In this document: one piece after another, positions 1-6,275 of the stretch | How positions within the stretch are numbered: position 1 is the first letter of the stretch | How the letters are laid out: every line of letters starts with the position of its first letter | Assembly: GCA_020061725.1 (NCBI GenBank) | Contig: JAGUXS010000087.1 | Span: 1-6,966 of the forward strand | Length of the DNA: 6,966 nt | Direction: 5' to 3' | From: Patescibacteria group bacterium | GTDB taxonomy: Bacteria; Patescibacteriota; Patescibacteriia; UBA2591; PGYQ01 | The notes under the pieces: generated by a model | Databases searched by the model: none | What the model was told of the DNA's origin: nothing | Seen by the model: only the letters and a program-made list of their open reading frames with translations | Program-made: the position numbers and the translations under genes

Positions 1-22
1 AATTTGCATTCTAGTTTTTTTC

Positions 23-1783
23 TTATTTTACTTTTAGATTTTGTTTTCGCAGGCGAATATTCTTAGGGGTAATTTCTAAATATTCATCTTCGGCTATAAT
101 TTCTAATCCACGCTCTAACGTTAATTCCATTGGCGCGGTTAATTGAATTGCCATATCCGATCCCGAAGCTCTCATATTTGTAAGTTGCTTGCCTTTAATT
201 GGATTAACTACCATATTATAACCTTTTGCAGTGTTACCAATAACTTCGCCTTCATAAACATCAACATTTGGATTGATATATAAAACTCCGCGATCTTGAA
301 GATTAAAAAGAGAGTATGCTAATGCTTTGCCAGTTTGTCCAGAAATCATAGAACCAACGCTATGTTTTTCAATCTCGCCAATATATGGTTTAAAACCAAT
401 CCCTTCACTGCATAAAATCCCCTTTCCTTTAGTGTCTATAATAAATTCTCCGCGATAACCCAAAAGTCCGCGAGTCGGAATTTGAAAAATTAATCTAATA
501 TAATTTTGCTCTGGTTTTATTTCTAACATTTCTCCCTTTCTTTTAGCCATTTTTTCTATAATACTTCCGACAAATTCTTGCGGCGTGTCAATTATTACCT
601 CTTCAAATGGCTCGTGTTTAACGTCATTTATTTCTTTTATAATCGCTTGTGGCTGTGAAACTTGAATTTCAAATCCTTCGCGCCGCATATTTTCCAACAA
701 AATAGCAATATGTAATTCGCCACGACCGTAAACTTTATAATATTCAATGGGCGAAAAATCTATTTTTAAACCGACATTAATTTCCAATTCTTTTTCCAAA
801 CGTTCTTTAATTTGACGATTAGTGACAAATTTTCCTTCTTTGCCGGCAAAAGGAGAATTGTTAACTAAAAAATTTAAACAAATTGTCGGCTCGTCTATTT
901 TAATAATTGGCAAATTCTCTTGATTTGCGTCAACGCAAATTGTATCACCGATATAAATTTCCGACAATCCAGCTATCATTATAATATCGTTGCCTGTTGT
1001 TTGCAACACTTCTTTTCTTTGTAAACCTTCAAAAGTAAATAATTTAGAAACACAACCAGAAATAATTTTATTAGATTGTTTTTTGATAAAAACTCTATCC
1101 CCTTTTTTTATTGTTCCTTGATAAATACGACCAATGCCTAAACGACCCAAATAATTATCATACGCCAAATTAAAAGGTTGAAACACAAATGGCAATTTTT
1201 CTTCAACTTTTATTGGTAAAACTTTTTCTAAAATTATATCCAAAAGAGGGGTGAGATCATTAGAATCGTCGTCTAATTTTATTTTAGCAATCCCCTGTTT
1301 AGCAATTGAATAAACAGTAATAAAATCCAATTGTTTGTTATTAGCTCCTAAATCCATAAAAAGTTCCAAAACTTTTTCATGAACCCATTCCGGTCGAGCG
1401 GCCATTTTATCAATTTTATTAATAACAACAATCGGTTTTAATCCCAAAGCCAATGATTTTTTTAAAACAAATTTAGTTTGAGGCATTGGCCCCTCTTGCG
1501 CGTCAACAATTAAAAGCACAGAATCAATAGAACGCAAAACTCGCTCCACTTCTGAACCAAAATCCGCATGACCAGGGGTATCAACGATATTAATTTTAGT
1601 CCCTTTGTAAAAAACAGAAGTATTTTTAGAATAAATTGTAATGCCTCGCTCTTGTTCTAAAATATTAGAATCCATACTCACAGAATCATCAATAACCATC
1701 TTAGTTTGACGCATTAACGCATCGGTTAAAGAAGTTTTTCCATGATCAACATGAGCAATAATGGCAATATTTCTAATTTCCAT
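23..1783 (-). CDS. typA: Translational GTPase TypA/BipA
   Basis: A ribosome-binding GTPase of the EF-G/LepA family that acts in the cytoplasm and helps 50S subunit assembly and translation under stress; this role is known from the family. The 586-residue protein shows G1 AHVDHGKT (10-17), G2 ERGITI (45-50), G3 DTPGHADFG (68-76) and G4 NKID (122-125). The G5 region reads YSIAKQG (158-164), where relatives usually have a Ser-Ala-Lys/Leu core. Beta-barrel domain II follows (about 200-290), then the EF-G III-like domain with GRGELHIAILLENMRREG (353-370), an EF-G V-like domain (about 390-475) with PTRGLLGYRGEF (436-447), and the BipA C-terminal domain ending ITPKNIRLRK. It is slightly shorter than the roughly 605 residues of the E. 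coli protein because the basic tail is brief. The ATG at 1783 gives the family's standard N-terminus (IRNIAIIAHVDHGKT). No Shine-Dalgarno sequence lies at normal distance. The stop is TAA. Confidence 0.97.
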   Translation of the reverse strand: MEIRNIAIIAHVDHGKTSLTDALMRQTKMVIDDSVSMDSNILEQERGITIYSKNTSVFYKGTKINIVDTPGHADFGSEVERVLRSIDSVLLIVDAQEGPMPQTKFVLKKSLALGLKPIVVINKIDKMAARPEWVHEKVLELFMDLGANNKQLDFITVYSIAKQGIAKIKLDDDSNDLTPLLDIILEKVLPIKVEEKLPFVFQPFNLAYDNYLGRLGIGRIYQGTIKKGDRVFIKKQSNKIISGCVSKLFTFEGLQRKEVLQTTGNDIIMIAGLSEIYIGDTICVDANQENLPIIKIDEPTICLNFLVNNSPFAGKEGKFVTNRQIKERLEKELEINVGLKIDFSPIEYYKVYGRGELHIAILLENMRREGFEIQVSQPQAIIKEINDVKHEPFEEVIIDTPQEFVGSIIEKMAKRKGEMLEIKPEQNYIRLIFQIPTRGLLGYRGEFIIDTKGKGILCSEGIGFKPYIGEIEKHSVGSMISGQTGKALAYSLFNLQDRGVLYINPNVDVYEGEVIGNTAKGYNMVVNPIKGKQLTNMRASGSDMAIQLTAPMELTLERGLEIIAEDEYLEITPKNIRLRKQNLKVK

Positions 1784-1808
1784 ACAAAAATAATTAACAC
1801 ACTAATTC

Positions 1809-1835
1809 CATAGCCTCCATAAAAAGGAGGATATG
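1809..1835. repeat. Short hairpin in the typA leader
   Basis: CCTCC (1814-1818) pairs with GGAGG (1826-1830) around a 7-base A-rich loop. One mismatch further out, CATA (1809-1812) pairs with TATG (1832-1835), giving a 9-pair imperfect stem. On the minus-strand transcript the GGAGG that could serve as a ribosome site lies in the 3' arm. It is about 30 bases from the typA ATG, too far to be its Shine-Dalgarno sequence. It could be a leader structure or a small dispersed hairpin. Confidence 0.45.
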
Positions 1836-1867
1836 AAACTAAAATAAATGAACAATTACTAGTTTCA
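1834..1867. repeat. 8-bp inverted repeat overlapping the possible typA promoter
   Basis: TGAAACTA at 1834-1841 is the exact reverse complement of TAGTTTCA at 1860-1867, with 18 bases between. One arm covers most of the proposed -35 box and the other abuts the -10 box. It could be an operator, or a weak stem-loop ending the ATPase transcript. No run of U follows directly, so a classical intrinsic terminator is unlikely. Confidence 0.4.
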
Positions 1868-1868
1868 A
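1841..1868 (-). promoter_or_regulatory. Possible sigma70 promoter for typA
   Basis: On the minus strand a TTGAAA -35-like box (1868-1863; 5 of 6 to consensus) is followed after 16 bases by TATTTT (1846-1841; 4 of 6). Transcription would begin near 1834, about 50 bases before the typA start, just ahead of the GGAGG hairpin. In a spacer this AT-rich such matches arise easily, so this is tentative. The alternative is read-through from the ATPase gene. Confidence 0.35.
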
Positions 1869-1902
1869 ACTTACTTACCTACACACATTATTTTTTTATT
1901 TT

Positions 1903-3135
1903 TTAAATCATCCAGGGATAAATATAAAATTTATTTTTTCTTGCGCCATTTAGGCTTATTAAATAATAATTGTTAATTTTATATTTTTCATTAAAAAAAA
2001 TAATATTTTTTAGATTAAATTGTTCAAAATTCAATTTTACTTCTATCGGCAAAATTTTATTTTTATTTTTTAAAATAAAATCAATCTCTTTTTTATCTTT
2101 TGTCCGCCAGTAAAATATACCGTCTTTTTTATATTTTTTTACCAACTCGGCAAAAATTGCCGTCTCAAATACATTGCCAATAATTTCTTTTTGTAATCCT
2201 TTTAGCCATAATACTTGCATTAAACCGCTATCATAAAAAAATATTTTTGGCGTTTTAAAAAGTTCAGAACGGATATTTTTATTATATGGCCTTATTAATT
2301 TAATAATATAAGTATTTTCTAAAATAAATAAATATTTTTCTATTGTCTGCTTAGCAATATTACAAATATTAGATAACTCTGTAATGTCTAATAAATTGCC
2401 GCTTTGGCAAGCCAATGTTTCTAATAATTTATTAAACTTATCAATATCTTTTATTTCAGCCAAATCTCTAATATCTTTTCTGATATAAGTGTCAATAATT
2501 TGCTGCAAATATTTTTCTTTTAATTCTTTTTGCGGAGTTAAAACAATTTTTGGGTATCCACCATATAAAACATATTTTTTAAATAAATTTTTTAACTCAT
2601 TAACTTTTTTTTCCGTAAAAATTTTATTTTTTTCAAAATAATAATTTTTGAACGTTAAAAATTCTTCAAAAGATAAATTTAAAATTTCAAAATTAACAGT
2701 TCTGCCAACTAAAGAATCTTTAAACTTGTTTTTAATTTCAAAACTGGAAGACCCTGAAATTATAAGTTTAATATTTTTATGATGATCGGCAATTAATTTT
2801 AAAAACATTGACGGATTATTCAGGTATTGAATTTCGTCTATAAAAACAAATATTTTTTTCTTAAAAGATTTTATTTTATCATTAAACGCAAAACCTTGCT
2901 CTTGCAAATGATTTATAAATTCTTCAACCCCTGAGTCTAAAATTTTTACAAATCGCGAATCTTCCAAATCAATATAATAAGTGGATTTATTTTTTTCTTT
3001 TAAGTATTGTTCTATTTGATATAAAATACATGTTTTGCCAACTTGTCTTGCTCCATGTAAAACGATAATATCGTCAATAAAAAGATATTTTTTAATTTCA
3101 TCAAAAATAATTCTTTTATATATTTTTCTTTTCAT
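1903..3135 (-). CDS. AAA-family ATPase with DUF4143-type C-terminal domain
   Basis: A 410-residue protein of the widespread AAA_14 plus DUF4143 architecture; its cellular role is not established. Walker A is GARQVGKT (28-35) and Walker B is IFVFIDEIQ (95-103). A sensor-1-like IISGSSS lies at 125-131 and the family's VGRTVNFEILNLSFEEFL segment at 143-160. YIRKDI (217-222) precedes a winged-helix-like stretch (about 249-282). YDSGL (301-305) and NVFETAIFAEL (321-331) open the C-terminal domain. That domain ends with WRTKDKKEIDFIL and PIEVK (343-367), a layout resembling the PD-(D/E)XK nuclease fold (E350, D352, E365, K367). The length is typical of the family. The ATG at 3135 follows an excellent promoter with a leader of about 33 bases but no clear Shine-Dalgarno sequence. 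The gene is poorer in G+C than its neighbours: 7 G/C in bases 2281-2340 against 18 in typA bases 901-960. This suggests an accessory or recently acquired gene. ATP binding is well supported; nuclease activity is not shown. Confidence 0.92.
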   Translation of the reverse strand: MKRKIYKRIIFDEIKKYLFIDDIIVLHGARQVGKTCILYQIEQYLKEKNKSTYYIDLEDSRFVKILDSGVEEFINHLQEQGFAFNDKIKSFKKKIFVFIDEIQYLNNPSMFLKLIADHHKNIKLIISGSSSFEIKNKFKDSLVGRTVNFEILNLSFEEFLTFKNYYFEKNKIFTEKKVNELKNLFKKYVLYGGYPKIVLTPQKELKEKYLQQIIDTYIRKDIRDLAEIKDIDKFNKLLETLACQSGNLLDITELSNICNIAKQTIEKYLFILENTYIIKLIRPYNKNIRSELFKTPKIFFYDSGLMQVLWLKGLQKEIIGNVFETAIFAELVKKYKKDGIFYWRTKDKKEIDFILKNKNKILPIEVKLNFEQFNLKNIIFFNEKYKINNYYLISLNGARKNKFYIYPWMI

Positions 3136-3137
3136 AA

Positions 3138-3175
3138 TTTATGATTTATTTAAGGTTTATGACTTATTAACCTTA
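3138..3175. promoter_or_regulatory. Direct and inverted repeats in the ATPase leader, operator-like
   Basis: Two 13-base direct repeats of TTTATGAYTTATT lie at 3138-3150 and 3156-3168, differing at one base and spaced 18 bases start to start. A perfect 7-bp inverted repeat, TAAGGTT (3151-3157) and AACCTTA (3169-3175), overlaps the last base of the -10 box and the predicted transcription start. The arrangement is what an autoregulatory operator or a leader hairpin would look like. The protein's own winged-helix-like segment makes self-binding conceivable but unproven. Confidence 0.45.
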
Positions 3176-3203
3176 TTTTAAATCAAACTTAAAGTAAAGT
3201 CAA
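3175..3203 (-). promoter_or_regulatory. Sigma70-type promoter of the ATPase gene
   Basis: On the minus strand TTGACT (3203-3198; 5 of 6 to TTGACA) is followed after exactly 17 bases by TAAAAT (3180-3175; 5 of 6 to TATAAT). The expected start of transcription is near 3168, giving a leader of about 33 bases before the ATG at 3135. This is the best promoter match in the window. It implies that the ATPase gene is transcribed independently of secA, whose terminator lies about 240 bases upstream. Confidence 0.7.
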
Positions 3204-3219
3204 GTTTAATTTAAGTAGA

Positions 3220-3238
3220 GGTATTCTTTACGAATGCC
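3220..3238. repeat. Short hairpin in the ATPase upstream region
   Basis: GGTATTC (3220-3226) and GAATGCC (3232-3238) pair over 7 positions around a 5-base loop. The one imperfect pair would be a G-U wobble in a plus-strand RNA. No T-run follows, so it is not a terminator. Its left arm begins inside GTAGAGG (3215-3221), the same heptamer that opens the secA terminator hairpin on the other strand. Confidence 0.4.
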
Positions 3239-3368
3239 ATAAATAATAAGGGCAGACGCAAAAACAAACCGCTATGAATAAATGAACATAAAATTAGGGC
3301 GGAGAGAATATACTATGATTTATTAAATTTAACTAAAATTAGAAAATTATCATTTTTTACATTTTGGC

Positions 3369-3386
3369 TAATTTAAGCTTAAATTA
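3369..3386. repeat. 18-bp perfect palindrome
   Basis: TAATTTAAGCTTAAATTA reads the same on both strands with no spacer, centred on AAGCTT. It sits in the gene-free interval more than 150 bases upstream of the ATPase promoter and about 60 bases past the secA terminator. It has the symmetry of a dimeric protein-binding site; no function can be assigned from the sequence. Confidence 0.55.
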
Positions 3387-3412
3387 TATTTTTTACTTTC
3401 TATTTTTTTACA

Positions 3413-3432
3413 ATCTAAAATATAATTTAGAT
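3413..3432. repeat. AT-rich inverted repeat behind the secA terminator
   Basis: ATCTAAA (3413-3419) and TTTAGAT (3426-3432) form a perfect 7-bp stem with a 6-base loop, 10 bases beyond the secA terminator stem in the direction of transcription. The stem holds only one G-C pair and is weak. It may act as a secondary terminator or RNA 3'-end stem, or be chance in AT-rich DNA. Confidence 0.35.
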
Positions 3433-3442
3433 AAAATAATAT

Positions 3443-3465
3443 GAGGACGGTTTATAACCATCCTC
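3443..3465 (-). terminator. Intrinsic terminator of secA
   Basis: On the minus strand GAGGATGGTT (3465-3456), a 3-base loop and AACCGTCCTC (3452-3443) form a 10-position stem. The single non-Watson-Crick position is a G-U wobble in the minus-strand RNA but a C-A mismatch in a plus-strand RNA, so the structure favours transcripts from secA. It begins 29 bases after the secA stop and is followed by a U-rich but interrupted tail (ATATTATTTTAT). Confidence 0.65.
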
Positions 3466-3493
3466 TACAATTCCAAATTATTTATTTTTCTTT

Positions 3494-6217
3494 TTATTTT
3501 CCACAACATTTTTTATATTTTTTCCCACTACCACATAAACATAAATCATTTCGACCAATTTTTTGATTTAAATTATTTAATCGAGATATTTTTTTTTCAT
3601 CCGATGCATTCAATTTAATATTGCTTTTTTGCATTATTGACGGGGCTATTGCGGTTGCTAAACCAACTTTATAAATACTATAAACAATTTGTTTTTCAAT
3701 AATATTTATTAATTCATTAAACATTCTATAAGCCTCTTTTTTAAATTCAATCAACGGATCTCTTTGTCCATATCCACGCAAACCAATTCCTGTTTTTAAA
3801 TAATCAATGGCTTCTAAATGTTCAATCCATAAATTATCAATGCTACGCAACATAATTCCCTTTTCTATTTCTTGCATATATTTTTCTTTTTCAGAATCGT
3901 CGCTAATTAAATTTACTTTTTTTTCAAGTTCATCGTAAGATTGTTGAGATAATTTAACTAAATATTGAATAATCTTTGTTTTTGCCATTATATCTTGAAC
4001 TCTATCACCAGCTTCTCTTTTTATATCTTCTAATTTTATTCTAACTTCTTTTGGAATAAAAAAAATAGTATTGCTAACTTCATAAATTTCTTCCAGATTC
4101 CATTCTTTTTCATCTTCCATAGAAGTGTGAAAAAAAACAACTTGTTCAATTTCTTTTTCTATCATTTCTAAAATCATTTGTTTTAAACTCTTTGTTGGGT
4201 TTAATATTCCACGTCTTTTTTTATAAATAGTTTCTCGATGCTTATTTATTACATCGTCATATTCAAGCAAGTGTTTTCTAATATCAAAATTATATCCTTC
4301 AATTTTATTTTGAGCGGCCTCAATAGAACGAGAAATCATTTTATTTTCAATTGGCATATCGTCTGGCAAACCAAGACGATCCATAAGATTTTTCATTTTT
4401 CCCGAACCAAAAATTCTCATTAAATCATCTTCCATTGAAACAAAAAATTGAGAACAACCCGGATCTCCTTGACGTCCAGATCGTCCTCTTAATTGATTAT
4501 CAATTCTTCGCGCTTCATGTCGTTCGCTTCCTATGACACATAAACCGCCCAAAGAAATTACTTCGTCATGTTCCTTTTTCCATTCTTGATGACTTGCAAA
4601 GTTTGAATTTTGAATTTGTGATTTATCATTTTCATTATTAGTTTTGACATTTGAATTTTGATATTTAAGTTTGCTTGGTGGAATACCGCCAAGCATTATA
4701 TCTACCCCTCTTCCCGCCATATTTGTGGCAATGGTTATTGCCCCCTTTTTTCCCGCTTGAGCGATAATTTCCGCTTCTTTCCAATGATTTTTAGCGTTTA
4801 AAATTTCATAAGAAATTCCATTTCTATCTAACATTTTTCCCAATAATTCATTTTTTTCAATAGAAATAGTGCCAACTAAAACTGGCTGTCCAATTTGATT
4901 TAATTCTTTAATTTTTTCTACAATCGCTTTAAATTTTCCTTGTTCTGTTTTATAAATTTTATCTGTTAAATCTTTTCTAATCATTGGTTTATTGGTTGGA
5001 ATTACAACAACGTCTAAATTATAAACTTTGGAAAATTCTTCAGCTGAAGTAACGGCTGTGCCAGTCATGCCTGCTAATTTTTTATACAAGCGAAAATAAT
5101 TTTGAAAAGTAATTGTCGCCAAAGTGACGCTTTCTTTTTGAACTTGAACCCCTTCTTTTGCTTCGATCGCTTGATGAAGTCCTCCAGAATAACGTCTCCC
5201 TGGCATTAAACGTCCGGTAAATTCATCGACAATTAATATTTCTCCTTCTTTAACCACATAATCTCTATCACATTTAAAAAGCGTTTCTGCTTTCAATGCC
5301 TCTTCTAAATGATGGACTAAATTAATTCCCCCTTCGGTATAAATATTTCGCATTCCTAACATTTTTTCCATTTTAGAAATCCCCTCTTCTGTTAGAGTAG
5401 CGGCTTTCATTTTTTCATCAATATTATAATCTTCATTTTCTTTAAGGCGACGAACCAATTGAGCAAATTGATTATATTGCTCTGCTGATTCTTCTGCTGG
5501 CGCAGAAATTATCAAAGGGGTTCTCGCTTCATCAATTAAAATACTGTCTACTTCGTCAATTATCGCGTAATAAAACGGCCTCTGATTTATTTGATTTAAA
5601 TCATAAGCCATGTTGTCTTTTAAATAATCAAACCCAAATTCATTATTTGTCCCATAAGTAATATCGCAATCATATGCTTCTTTTCTAGAAATAACTTGTA
5701 ATTTGTAGCTTGTGACTTGCAGACTTTTTTCCTCAAAAAATTTAAATGCCGCTTCATGCGCTATACAACCCACAGACAACCCTAATAGATGGTATATTTG
5801 TCCCATCCATAACGCATCTCTTTGAGCTAAATAATCATTTACAGTAACTATGTGTACTCCCATACCATTTAGAGCGTTAAGATAAGCTGGCAAAGTTGCA
5901 ACTAAAGTTTTTCCTTCTCCAGTTTTCATTTCAGTAATTTTTCCTTGATGAAGAATAATTCCACCTAAAAGTTGCGCGTCAAAATGTCTTTGCTTTATTG
6001 TTCTTTTTGCGGCCTCTCTAACAACAGCAAAGGCTTCTGGCAAAATACCATCCAAAGTTTTTCTTTTTTGTCGTATTTCTTGTTGAAATTTTTTAGTCTG
6101 ATCTTTTAATTCTTGATCGGAAAATTTTTCAAATTTTAATTCCAACTTATTAATTTCATCAACAATTGGTTGTATTTTTTTTAATATTTTTTTGTTTGGA
6201 TCGCCAAAAAAGAACAT
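3494..6217 (-). CDS. secA: Preprotein translocase ATPase SecA
   Basis: The motor of the Sec export pathway. It binds preproteins and SecYEG at the inner face of the membrane and uses ATP to push the chain across. The 907 residues are complete, beginning with the typical FFGDPNKKILKK. Walker A is MKTGEGKT (97-104). DEVDSILIDEARTPLIIS (221-238) marks the DEAD-box motif and entry to the preprotein-binding domain (about 230-375). IVDEFTGRLMPGRRYSGGLH lies at 329-348. NBD2 carries TNMAGRGVDIMLGG (498-511) and the arginine-finger region RRIDNQLRGRSGRQGDPG (570-587). The helical scaffold and two-helix-finger region includes RSIDNLWIEHLEAIDYLKTG (791-810). The C-terminal SEC-C zinc motif has C893, C895, C904 and C905. 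Residues about 164-178 and 516-542 are low-complexity, repeat-derived loops absent from well-known SecAs. The ATG at 6217 has a weak AAGAAG 9 bases upstream. The gene lies 58 bases after the rlpA-like gene, so co-transcription is likely. Confidence 0.98.
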   Translation of the reverse strand: MFFFGDPNKKILKKIQPIVDEINKLELKFEKFSDQELKDQTKKFQQEIRQKRKTLDGILPEAFAVVREAAKRTIKQRHFDAQLLGGIILHQGKITEMKTGEGKTLVATLPAYLNALNGMGVHIVTVNDYLAQRDALWMGQIYHLLGLSVGCIAHEAAFKFFEEKSLQVTSYKLQVISRKEAYDCDITYGTNNEFGFDYLKDNMAYDLNQINQRPFYYAIIDEVDSILIDEARTPLIISAPAEESAEQYNQFAQLVRRLKENEDYNIDEKMKAATLTEEGISKMEKMLGMRNIYTEGGINLVHHLEEALKAETLFKCDRDYVVKEGEILIVDEFTGRLMPGRRYSGGLHQAIEAKEGVQVQKESVTLATITFQNYFRLYKKLAGMTGTAVTSAEEFSKVYNLDVVVIPTNKPMIRKDLTDKIYKTEQGKFKAIVEKIKELNQIGQPVLVGTISIEKNELLGKMLDRNGISYEILNAKNHWKEAEIIAQAGKKGAITIATNMAGRGVDIMLGGIPPSKLKYQNSNVKTNNENDKSQIQNSNFASHQEWKKEHDEVISLGGLCVIGSERHEARRIDNQLRGRSGRQGDPGCSQFFVSMEDDLMRIFGSGKMKNLMDRLGLPDDMPIENKMISRSIEAAQNKIEGYNFDIRKHLLEYDDVINKHRETIYKKRRGILNPTKSLKQMILEMIEKEIEQVVFFHTSMEDEKEWNLEEIYEVSNTIFFIPKEVRIKLEDIKREAGDRVQDIMAKTKIIQYLVKLSQQSYDELEKKVNLISDDSEKEKYMQEIEKGIMLRSIDNLWIEHLEAIDYLKTGIGLRGYGQRDPLIEFKKEAYRMFNELINIIEKQIVYSIYKVGLATAIAPSIMQKSNIKLNASDEKKISRLNNLNQKIGRNDLCLCGSGKKYKKCCGK
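4592..4672 (-). repeat. A-rich repeat-derived segment inside secA (NBD2 loop)
   Basis: Encodes about 27 residues (516-542) rich in Asn, Gln, Lys and Ser, with QNSN occurring twice (520-523 and 536-539). It lies between the conserved DIMLGG and WKKEHDEVISLGGL blocks. On the coding strand the DNA is made of TCAAAAT-like units with a step of about 7 bases at both ends, for example AATTCAAAATTCAAAC. This is the appearance of intergenic simple repeats rather than protein-coding sequence. The reading frame is kept. The position is a known variable loop of SecA, so function is probably tolerated. Confidence 0.6.
5692..5719 (-). repeat. Four tandem heptanucleotides inside secA (NBD1 loop)
   Basis: On the coding strand 28 bases consist of four consecutive 7-base units fitting CAARYYA. 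Because 7 is not a multiple of 3, the protein period is 7 residues: LQVTSYK (166-172), then LQVIS (173-177). The segment lies just before the conserved RKEAYDCDITYGT block (178-190). In this orientation all three frames are open, whereas the opposite orientation has a stop codon in every frame. The region is about 16 residues longer than the matching loop in E. coli SecA. Confidence 0.7.
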
Positions 6218-6275
6218 AAAAATAACTTCTTAGTTTTTTAAAAATTAATAAATTAAAAATTATGACAGTGTTTTA
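6218..6275 (-). promoter_or_regulatory. Short rlpA-like to secA spacer with secA ribosome-site region
   Basis: These 58 bases hold no convincing promoter or terminator, which supports one transcript for the two genes. Before the secA ATG there is a weak purine-rich AAGAAG (6231-6226). It sits in and beside a tiny stem, AACT (6235-6232) with AGTT (6227-6224), flanked by A and T runs that could extend the pairing after a one-base bulge. The stem is weak and any control of SecA translation by it is speculative. Confidence 0.3.

Larger units (their letters stand above)
3136..3493. other. 358-base gene-free interval between secA and the ATPase gene
   Basis: I see no credible open reading frame on either strand; the longest ATG-started run on the plus strand, from 3282, is 14 codons. 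Moving in the direction of transcription from secA, the interval holds the secA terminator, a small AT-only-loop hairpin (3413-3432), an 18-bp palindrome (3369-3386), a stretch with no recognisable content (about 3239-3368), a hairpin at 3220-3238, and the ATPase promoter with its repeats. Bases 3241-3310 are less AT-rich than their surroundings (for example GGGCAGACGC and GGGCGGAGAG) and could be decayed repeat or an unrecognised small RNA. I find no tRNA-like cloverleaf. Confidence 0.6.

Noticed and set aside
1..22. Start of a further minus-strand gene at the ATG at 9-7
   Set aside because: Only three codons fit before the window ends and there is no Shine-Dalgarno sequence, so a downstream gene cannot be supported.
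3239..3368. Small RNA or tRNA gene in the gene-free interval
   Set aside because: No cloverleaf, no TTC-type arm and no promoter-terminator pair was found. The local rise in G+C alone is not evidence of an RNA gene.
3215..3468. A MITE or insertion-sequence remnant
   Set aside because: Only 7-bp ends match, the flanks (TTAA before, AATT after) are not a target duplication, and no transposase fragment is present. Kept only as a low-interest repeat observation.
4238..4423. 61-codon open frame on the plus strand inside secA
   Set aside because: It lies antisense to the conserved SecA NBD2/helical region, shows no family resemblance and is a by-product of AT-rich antisense coding.
5692..5719. 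CRISPR-like array from short repeats in secA
   Set aside because: The units are contiguous heptamers with no spacers and lie inside an open reading frame; no cas gene is present.
6218..6275. SecM-like arrest-peptide control of secA
   Set aside because: The upstream gene encodes a wall protein, the spacer has no open frame with an arrest motif, and the local stem is too weak.
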